From NCBI GenBank assembly GCA_009705165.1, contig WLCU01000020.1, positions 1 through 10,996 of the forward strand: a stretch of DNA of 10,996 bases, read 5' to 3'. This stretch comes from Actinomycetota bacterium. Lineage in GTDB: Bacteria; Actinomycetota; Actinomycetes; Nanopelagicales; Nanopelagicaceae. The notes beneath the pieces were generated by a model that worked only from the letters and a program-made list of their open reading frames with translations, searched no databases and was not told where the DNA came from. Of this stretch, positions 5,608 to 10,996 are shown one piece after another; position 1 is the stretch's first letter, and every line of letters starts with the position of its first letter. Both the position numbers and the translations under genes were made by a program.

Positions 5608-6918
5608 TCAAGGATTTAGAACGCGGATGTTTGAATTTGGAATCTCAACTTTTGTTAGCGAACTTCCGCTTTCCAAGGGGATGAATCCATATCCGTTACT
5701 TGATGCGACCAAACCTGCTGCATAGATATCTTTGCTGGCCGAAATAATGGTTATCAATCGTGAATTTTCAGGCACTCTCCAAGTAGCAATATCGCTGCCC
5801 GTAATTGATGTTCTAATCTTTTTCTTATTTACTAATGTGATTTGTAATCTCACATTAATTGAGTCGCCAGCAAAAACTATGAGCGGTGAAAGCCCAGTTA
5901 TTGCAAGGTTGAGTGGCTTTAATTGAGGCGTCGATGTGCTCCAAACAAAATCTTTGCGACCCCCAATAGTCACGCTCGAAGAAACTGAAGCGATAATCGG
6001 CTCTGGGGATGTGATCCGTAAAGCGAATGCACTTGCAGAAATCTTGGGCGAAAGAACAAACTCAGAGACAATGCCACCTTCTATTGGTTCAGAGCTCAGG
6101 CCAACTGGAATAAATCTTCCATCCACCGAAAGTATTTCGGCAGTGAAATTAGTGCTTACTTCCCCTGGCGAAAGGATTCTTAAAGTATGCGCCGAGGAAG
6201 CTTTTTGCCCTTTTTTCGGAAGTTGATTTGGAATCGCAGCAATAACAATTGTTCGAGAAGCGTCTGGATATGAGTTAACAAAGTCTCCACCTAGCGCCTT
6301 TAATCCCGCACCTTGTTCATCAATCATAAATGAATTAATACGACCAGATCGTGGTGTTATATGAACTGCAAGTGACTTATCACCTGGTGCTAATGAATCT
6401 AAAGCAATTTGCTTAAAGCTCTTAGATTTCAAGTTAATTGATTGAAGCGGTTGTTTTCCGTTTTCAGAATAACTCTGGATATCTACAACTGCATCGCTCA
6501 AACCACTGTTGACGATTAACAGGTAACCCTTAGTTGTTACATTTGCGCTGCCACCAACGAACCACTGACTAGAAGATGGCCCGGAGCAGATTGTTCCGCC
6601 AGCCCAACTTCCAGATCGGCTTTGCCAAATTGTTGGTGTCACGCCATCTGCCGTTATTACTAAGGAATCTTTTTGAACTGGAAAACGTAGTGTCCTAAAT
6701 GGAATTGTTTTAGTGCTTCTATTTTCTAACCTTTGATAACGAACTTGGGAGGAAGCGATGGACACCTGTGAATTTAAACCATTTAAAGTAGGTGGACACA
6801 CAACTGCTGGATAAGTTTGAGAGAAGTTATTGCTTTTGGCTGTCACATGAATTACCGAACCCACGGAGAATGCTGATGCCAAAATAACTAATGAAATCAG
6901 AGAGCTTTTAAATTTCAT
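5608..6918 (-). CDS. DUF5719 family secreted or membrane-anchored protein
   Basis: A 436-aa protein with an N-terminal signal or anchor (basic MKFK, hydrophobic core about 6-25) and an otherwise extracytoplasmic, Ser/Thr/Ile/Val-rich, beta-strand-like sequence without further membrane segments. The region around 150-230 (YLLIVNSGLSDAVVDI, SLAPGDKSLAVHI) looks like repeated beta-sandwich modules. It matches the position and style of DUF5719 proteins, which sit directly after the large actinobacterial glycosyltransferase. Biochemical function is unknown. The ATG overlaps the glycosyltransferase stop (ATGA) and has GGAG 5 nt upstream, so the two are translationally coupled and may act together at the membrane. 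The family call rests on context and general features, with no catalytic motif seen. Confidence 0.75.
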   Translation of the reverse strand: MKFKSSLISLVILASAFSVGSVIHVTAKSNNFSQTYPAVVCPPTLNGLNSQVSIASSQVRYQRLENRSTKTIPFRTLRFPVQKDSLVITADGVTPTIWQSRSGSWAGGTICSGPSSSQWFVGGSANVTTKGYLLIVNSGLSDAVVDIQSYSENGKQPLQSINLKSKSFKQIALDSLAPGDKSLAVHITPRSGRINSFMIDEQGAGLKALGGDFVNSYPDASRTIVIAAIPNQLPKKGQKASSAHTLRILSPGEVSTNFTAEILSVDGRFIPVGLSSEPIEGGIVSEFVLSPKISASAFALRITSPEPIIASVSSSVTIGGRKDFVWSTSTPQLKPLNLAITGLSPLIVFAGDSINVRLQITLVNKKKIRTSITGSDIATWRVPENSRLITIISASKDIYAAGLVASSNGYGFIPLESGSSLTKVEIPNSNIRVLNP

Positions 6919-9900
6919 GCCAGCTCCATTTCTGAGATTTCACGTTTTCTGCGCCCAGCAGGAAGCGCCAAAATTACAACGACAATCCAGATGATGAGCT
7001 GAAGTGAAAGCCATGCACGACGCGTAGTTCCATCATGGATTAGTGAGATTTCTCCCGACTCAGACACCTGAAACTGCGGTAACCCCTCTTGATTTATTGT
7101 GCGATCCAATCTGTATCCATTTTCAAGAATTTGCCAGGAACGGTCGAAGCGTTCTGTCAGAATTATTGAACCGGGGCCTGTGACAGTAGTGCGAGAACCA
7201 ATATCGCCAGCTTCTAGTGGTTCTTGTTTTCCATCACGCGATGTAAAAATCAATCGACCAGTAATGCCGGTAACACGCCAAACAACTCCAGATGAAGTTG
7301 CTGATGTGCGAACAAAACCACCAAGCCCATCAATTGTTCTTATAACGTTTTTATTAAAAGGGTTTTTGATGAAAACATATTTGATTCCATACGCAGCAAA
7401 AATCTGACTACTTGAAATACCAGACCCATCGATAAGTTCTTGTGCGGCAACTTCAAGTTCACGAATTTGGCCAGGTGCTACATCTGGTTCACCTAGTGAA
7501 ATATCACTACCTCGTGAAATGTAATACTGCGTTGAATTTGTGCCATCGACTTCGATTTCTCGAAGCACAAGAGTTTTGGTATCTAGCTCTGCAGTAAGAA
7601 ATGCTGGCATTACAGTGTTTGTACTACTACGTAATGGCGAATTTGCCCCTGAACTTATAGACCAAGCAATACCTAGAACCGAGTACAAGGCAGTCACAAC
7701 TAAAAGTAAGCCTGCCAAAAAGTGACGATAATGAATATTGCTAATAATTAGAATATTTCGAATTCGGTCAAGGATGACAACCCCTGCTGTGACTGCAGCC
7801 AAAGTTGCACCCACTAGAAACGTGCCTGTCCACACTGCAGTGGGATTTCCATTCCCATGAACCGTTATGGAGTATCCAGAGAAAAGAACTGCAGCACTAA
7901 GAAGAGCAACTCCGTATTGCGCAATTGGTCTTGCAATAGTCGAAGAAAAAAGTGCAACAATAAGTACTAAGAGCACGGGACTTAAAATCCACCATGGCAA
8001 AGATCCAGCTCCGCCAGGATTACCTGCAAGCACAAGGCCAGTATGACCACCGGCTAAGGCCAATCCAGGCTCTGCGAGAAAGCGTGATGGTTTGACTAAG
8101 GCTTCCAGGGAATATGGCACGAGCAGGAGAAATGGGACGCCTAAAATCACCAAGCGCTTATTCAAACGCTCTAGGAAAATCGGCTTTTCAATTTTGCTCC
8201 TATAGTCGGCAAAAATCGCAAAGGCCACAAAGCCAAGAGTTATCAAAGTAATGACTAGAGTGAAAGCGTTGAGAAGGCCGAGAAATATGGCAAGAGAATA
8301 AGTCTTTCTCCAACTTTGTTTTTCAATATCTTTCCAATTACTAATTAACTTTGGTAATTGCGGAGCCAAGATGAGAACAACCATTGTTGCAATTCGTCCA
8401 GCATTAGTTGAGGCGATAGCTACAGGCGAAATTGCATATAAGAGACTTGCGCCAACAACTATGTATGTATTATTCGAAAACCTCTTAAGAAAACTCTGAG
8501 CAGACCACATCATTAAAATAGGTGCCACTAAAAAGAACAAGGTAATCAGAAGTGGAACTTTCCCCAGAAATGCAATTGAAGCAACGGCCAGTACTGCAAT
8601 CCAGGGCGGAGAGGCATGCGCGCTTCCCATGCCAACTTGGTGCCAGGATTCAAAGTAAAGTTTAAATAAGTCCCGCGCTCCGCTTGGTGACGAAGGCAAG
8701 GCCCCTCCAATAAGTGAACCAAACCTATTACGCGATGCAATCAAAGTTACAAGAGCTAACAGTGAATAGCCAAGGATGACCGGGTTGCGTAAGAAATTCA
8801 TCCATTGAAATTTATGAGTTGGAACTAAGAGATCTTCTTCTTCAAGTGAGTCAAGGACCGATGAAGTTGTATTTTCGTTAACAGGCAGAATCTTTGAACG
8901 GATAGCTTCAGTTACTCGCGCAGTTGAGAGGCGAATCTGAGACCAACGAGGCGGAATATATGCTGAAATAATTCGCGCAGAAACTAAACGTTGGGTTTTG
9001 CGAAATCTTCTAGCTTTTACAATTGTCGCTGGCCGAATAATTAATGTTGCAATTGCAAGCATTTCATCGGCGGCATAGCCCGGTAATTTTGCAATTAAAT
9101 AACCAATGGCTCGGGCCATTGCTGAGCCCAATAACTGCACGGTGAGCCAAGGAATCATCCACCAAGAGGAGTTAGCTAGAAGTACATAGGCGGCATTTCG
9201 CCGATCAAGTAAAAGCGGTCGGTGTAAGAAAGCATCCTTGGTATCAACTTTGCGCCGTTCAGTTGCCGAAGCTTGTGCGTGATAAACCACTGCATCTGTT
9301 GCTGCAATAACTGAATGACCTGCAACCCTTATGCGCCAACCAAAGTCAACATCATCTCTAAATAGCGAAATGTTTGAATCAAAGCCACCGAGCTCTTCAA
9401 AAATATCTCGCCTAATAAGTGCGCCGGCTGAGCTAACTGAAAGTACATCATGGATTCCATCATGCTGACCTTGGTCATATTCAAGAACTTCAAGACCTGT
9501 CCATCGCGCACCGTTACCAGCGATGCTGATTCCAGCTTCAAGTAAATGTGTTCGGTCATGCCAACCAAGAAGTTTTGGACCAACCATTGCAACTTGTGGT
9601 CGATCTTGAATTGCTTCTAAAAGTTTTTCTAATGCACTAGGTGCAGGTGCAGAGTCATCATGGATTAACCAGATCCACTCATTGCTGCCTTCGACTTGCG
9701 CTGGCATTTTGGAAACTGCGAGCGCAATTGCTTCACCGTAACCACAATCACGTTCTGCAGAAATAATCGGAATTCGTGCAGCTTTAATTAATTTAGTTGA
9801 AGAATCGTGCGAGTCAGTGTCAACGACGACTATTTGATTTATCGGTCTAGTTTGAGACGTAAGCGCAACAACGACATTGGGTAACCAAAATTCACCGTCA

Positions 9901-9947
9901 TGTGTAACAACAATTGCGGTGACGTTATATTTATCGTCTACTGCCAC
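6915..9947 (-). CDS. Large membrane glycosyltransferase: GT2 domain fused to a polytopic, GT-C-like membrane region
   Basis: A 1010-aa protein. Residues about 8-225 form a GT2 (GT-A fold) domain: VTAIVVTHDG at the start, DTDSHDSS, the metal/nucleotide-binding HDDS (96-99), the acceptor-side GGFD and the RDDVDFGWR motif (197-205). A basic cytoplasmic linker (about 310-380) precedes about ten hydrophobic helices between 385 and 763, then a soluble, probably extracytoplasmic domain (about 764-975) and a final helix (977-996) with a basic tail. The membrane part and C-terminal domain recall GT-C/YfhO-like proteins. It probably transfers sugars, perhaps mannose, to an envelope glycan or its lipid carrier; donor and acceptor cannot be read from sequence. 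The start is GTG at 9945-9947, with an in-frame TAA six codons upstream and no strong Shine-Dalgarno. It lies 36 nt after whiB and overlaps the DUF5719 gene by 4 nt. Confidence 0.88.
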   Translation of the reverse strand: MAVDDKYNVTAIVVTHDGEFWLPNVVVALTSQTRPINQIVVVDTDSHDSSTKLIKAARIPIISAERDCGYGEAIALAVSKMPAQVEGSNEWIWLIHDDSAPAPSALEKLLEAIQDRPQVAMVGPKLLGWHDRTHLLEAGISIAGNGARWTGLEVLEYDQGQHDGIHDVLSVSSAGALIRRDIFEELGGFDSNISLFRDDVDFGWRIRVAGHSVIAATDAVVYHAQASATERRKVDTKDAFLHRPLLLDRRNAAYVLLANSSWWMIPWLTVQLLGSAMARAIGYLIAKLPGYAADEMLAIATLIIRPATIVKARRFRKTQRLVSARIISAYIPPRWSQIRLSTARVTEAIRSKILPVNENTTSSVLDSLEEEDLLVPTHKFQWMNFLRNPVILGYSLLALVTLIASRNRFGSLIGGALPSSPSGARDLFKLYFESWHQVGMGSAHASPPWIAVLAVASIAFLGKVPLLITLFFLVAPILMMWSAQSFLKRFSNNTYIVVGASLLYAISPVAIASTNAGRIATMVVLILAPQLPKLISNWKDIEKQSWRKTYSLAIFLGLLNAFTLVITLITLGFVAFAIFADYRSKIEKPIFLERLNKRLVILGVPFLLLVPYSLEALVKPSRFLAEPGLALAGGHTGLVLAGNPGGAGSLPWWILSPVLLVLIVALFSSTIARPIAQYGVALLSAAVLFSGYSITVHGNGNPTAVWTGTFLVGATLAAVTAGVVILDRIRNILIISNIHYRHFLAGLLLVVTALYSVLGIAWSISSGANSPLRSSTNTVMPAFLTAELDTKTLVLREIEVDGTNSTQYYISRGSDISLGEPDVAPGQIRELEVAAQELIDGSGISSSQIFAAYGIKYVFIKNPFNKNVIRTIDGLGGFVRTSATSSGVVWRVTGITGRLIFTSRDGKQEPLEAGDIGSRTTVTGPGSIILTERFDRSWQILENGYRLDRTINQEGLPQFQVSESGEISLIHDGTTRRAWLSLQLIIWIVVVILALPAGRRKREISEMELA

Positions 9948-9983
9948 AAAGGCACCATCGCTTTAAGAGTTGGAAGTTAAAGA

Positions 9984-10283
9984 TTAGGCAGAACGGCGCT
10001 TTAAGCGACGACGCTCGCGCTCTGATAGTCCGCCCCAAATTCCAAAACGTTCGTCGTGTGCGAGTGCGTATTCCAAACACTCAGAACGAACATCACAGGA
10101 AAGGCATACGCGCTTTGCTTCACGAGTAGAGCCACCTTTCTCAGGAAAGAATGCTTCTGGATCTGTTTGGGCGCACAGTGCGCGCTCCTGCCAAGAGAGT
10201 TCAATACTCTCGCCAGTTTCTAAAGTGATCTTTGGGCCAGTTGTGGGGATCGGGGAGTTTGTGGCTTCAGGTTTAATCGGCAT
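9984..10283 (-). CDS. whiB: WhiB-family iron-sulfur transcriptional regulator (WhiB2/WhmD-like)
   Basis: Small Fe-S regulator found only in Actinobacteria and their phages. The 99 residues carry the four cluster-ligating cysteines Cys37, Cys60, Cys63 and Cys69 (C...CLSC...C), the G[VI]WGG turn (GIWGGLSERERR, 81-92) and a basic C-terminus (RRRLKRR), all standard for the family. Family members act with the primary sigma factor; WhiB/WhiB2/WhmD is needed for septation in Streptomyces and mycobacteria. Assignment to the WhiB2 branch rests mainly on synteny with DUF3499, manB and mtrAB. ATG at 10281-10283 with an AAGGAG (10297-10292) 8 nt upstream. It has its own promoter, and the glycosyltransferase follows after 36 nt, probably in the same transcript. 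Confidence 0.95.
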   Translation of the reverse strand: MPIKPEATNSPIPTTGPKITLETGESIELSWQERALCAQTDPEAFFPEKGGSTREAKRVCLSCDVRSECLEYALAHDERFGIWGGLSERERRRLKRRSA

Positions 10284-10347
10284 GGTCGATTCTCCTTGAA
10301 TAGCTTTAAGGTCTCGTCCCTCTTGGAAAAGACTTACTTAGGAGTGA

Positions 10348-10376
10348 ATTACACGCGTGTAAGTCCGATAAGTCAA
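10348..10376 (-). promoter_or_regulatory. Near-consensus primary sigma promoter of whiB
   Basis: On the minus strand TTGACT (10376-10371) and TGTAAT (10353-10348) are separated by exactly 17 nt, each matching the sigma-70/sigma-A consensus at five of six positions. The predicted transcription start is near 10341, leaving a leader of roughly 58 nt with a good Shine-Dalgarno before the whiB ATG. This is the best promoter in the window and probably drives whiB and the glycosyltransferase/DUF5719 genes. Confidence 0.75.
10349..10362. promoter_or_regulatory. Perfect 14-bp palindrome (operator candidate) over the whiB -10 box
   Basis: TTACACGCGTGTAA is a perfect inverted repeat with 7-bp arms and no spacer. 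It covers five of the six bases of the -10 box and part of the spacer, the classic place for a repressor operator. The half-site TTACAC fits the TNACNC half of the Streptomyces BldD box, but the two halves are spaced by an even centre instead of the odd BldD centre, so the cognate regulator is unknown. Confidence 0.55.
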
Positions 10377-10383
10377 GTGCGAT

Positions 10384-10425
10384 TACCCCATCTCAAGCAG
10401 AAATTACGCTCAAATTATTGGGGTA
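10384..10425. repeat. 7-bp inverted repeat spanning the manC stop codon
   Basis: TACCCCA (10384-10390) and TGGGGTA (10419-10425) are perfect complements separated by 28 nt that include the stop codon of the upstream gene. It could form a weak long-loop hairpin at the transcript end. No U-tract follows, so it is not a standard intrinsic terminator. Confidence 0.3.
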
Positions 10426-10996
10426 TCGAGATTATTTCCCCATTTGTGACAAATGCGGCCGAAATTTTCGCCGAATTTTCGATAATCGCACCTGCTGACA
10501 CAAAAGAATCTGCGACTTGGGAATCTGCACCGATAGTGGCATTGGGCTCAATCACGCTGCCCGTGATGTGTGCCCCGGCCCCCACAACTGCGCCAGCTGA
10601 AACACAGGTGCCGCCATCGAGTACGGCTGAAGGATCTACTACCGCACCTTTCATAACCAGAAAATCACTTGTATGGATCAGCACATTTGATTCGTTGAGT
10701 GCTGCAGATTCTGCCGCGCCTGTCACTAAATCTTTTGCGCCTTTTAATAATGCTTTAGGTGTTCCTATGTCTAACCAATAAGAGTCATCAATAAATCCAA
10801 AAACTTTGCCATGATTTGAAACAAGATCCGGGAAGGTTTGGCGTTCAACACTTATCACCGTGTCTTGCGGAATCGCTTGGACAACACTTGATTTGAAAAC
10901 ATAGCAACCTGCATTAATTGTATTTGTTATTGGATTTTCCATTTTTTCTAAAAATGCTGTCACTCGTCCGTCAGAATCTGTTGGAACGCAACCATA
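10415..10996 (-). CDS. manC: NDP-sugar pyrophosphorylase, probably mannose-1-phosphate guanylyltransferase, C-terminal part (5' end outside window)
   Basis: The frame is open from the window edge (codons reading YGCVPTDSDGRV) to a TAA at 10415-10417; 193 residues are visible. The first part is the end of a sugar-nucleotidyltransferase fold: VTAFLEK, NAGCYVF, SVERQTFPDL and the sugar-binding SYWLDIGTP. From about residue 125 to 190 it becomes a left-handed beta-helix of hexapeptide-type repeats (VVDPSAVLDGGTCVSAGAVVGAGAHI and onwards). This layout is that of GDP-mannose pyrophosphorylases encoded near whiB2 in Actinobacteria (such as Rv3264c), which make GDP-mannose from mannose-1-phosphate, the product of the manB gene here. 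The GTP-binding N-terminus is not visible, so a glucose-1-phosphate thymidylyl- or uridylyltransferase cannot be excluded. The true start lies beyond 10996. Confidence 0.85.
   Translation of the reverse strand, partial: YGCVPTDSDGRVTAFLEKMENPITNTINAGCYVFKSSVVQAIPQDTVISVERQTFPDLVSNHGKVFGFIDDSYWLDIGTPKALLKGAKDLVTGAAESAALNESNVLIHTSDFLVMKGAVVDPSAVLDGGTCVSAGAVVGAGAHITGSVIEPNATIGADSQVADSFVSAGAIIENSAKISAAFVTNGEIISIPQ

Noticed and set aside
10384..10425. Inverted repeat at the manC end as an intrinsic terminator
   Set aside because: The loop is 28 nt, the stem is only 7 bp and no U-tract follows, so it does not meet the usual pattern.
10296..10781. Plus-strand open frame of 161 codons rich in Pro, Thr and Ala, opposite the manC-like gene and the whiB promoter
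   Set aside because: It is antisense to the hexapeptide-repeat region, whose regular codon pattern produces the apparent low-complexity protein. It resembles no family and covers a promoter for the other strand.

Overview
The window reads as a chromosomal core region of a low-GC actinobacterium. WhiB, the MtrA/MtrB two-component pair, DUF3499 and DUF5719 proteins are actinobacterial signatures. The AT-leaning composition, very short gaps, overlapping genes and GTG starts suggest a streamlined lineage such as freshwater acI (Ca. Nanopelagicales: Planktophila/Nanopelagicus relatives). That placement is inference from gene content and style only.

All nine genes are on the minus strand, so transcription runs from high to low coordinates. 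In that order: (1) the 3' part of an NDP-sugar pyrophosphorylase, probably mannose-1-phosphate guanylyltransferase (manC-like, cut by the window edge); (2) a 131-nt gap with a near-consensus promoter overlapped by a perfect 14-bp palindrome; (3) a WhiB2-like Fe-S regulator; (4) a 1010-aa membrane glycosyltransferase; (5) a DUF5719 envelope protein overlapping it by 4 nt; (6) a small DUF3499 protein; (7) phosphomannomutase (manB); (8) a 79-nt leader with a terminator-like hairpin covering the next ribosome binding site; (9) ahcY, mtrA and mtrB, packed with a 1-nt overlap and a 2-nt gap; (10) after 49 nt, the first 55 codons of a ComF-family gene running off the left edge. No gene-free stretch exceeds 300 bases. 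I found no tRNA, rRNA, CRISPR, insertion sequence or phage gene.

Functionally there are two blocks. The manC-like gene, manB, the glycosyltransferase and DUF5719 suggest mannose activation and export or assembly of a cell-surface glycan. The ahcY-mtrA-mtrB block ties S-adenosylhomocysteine recycling to the envelope and division sensor system MtrAB. The order whiB ... DUF3499-manB ... ahcY-mtrA-mtrB ... comF matches the conserved actinobacterial order known from Mycobacterium and Streptomyces. Genes commonly found in between (fbiA/fbiB, manA, tmk, lpqB) are missing here.

The window is mostly a compact conserved locus rather than an accessory island. The points most worth a second look are the ahcY leader, the operator-like palindrome on the whiB promoter, the archaeal/cyanobacterial-type AhcY, and the loss of lpqB next to mtrB.
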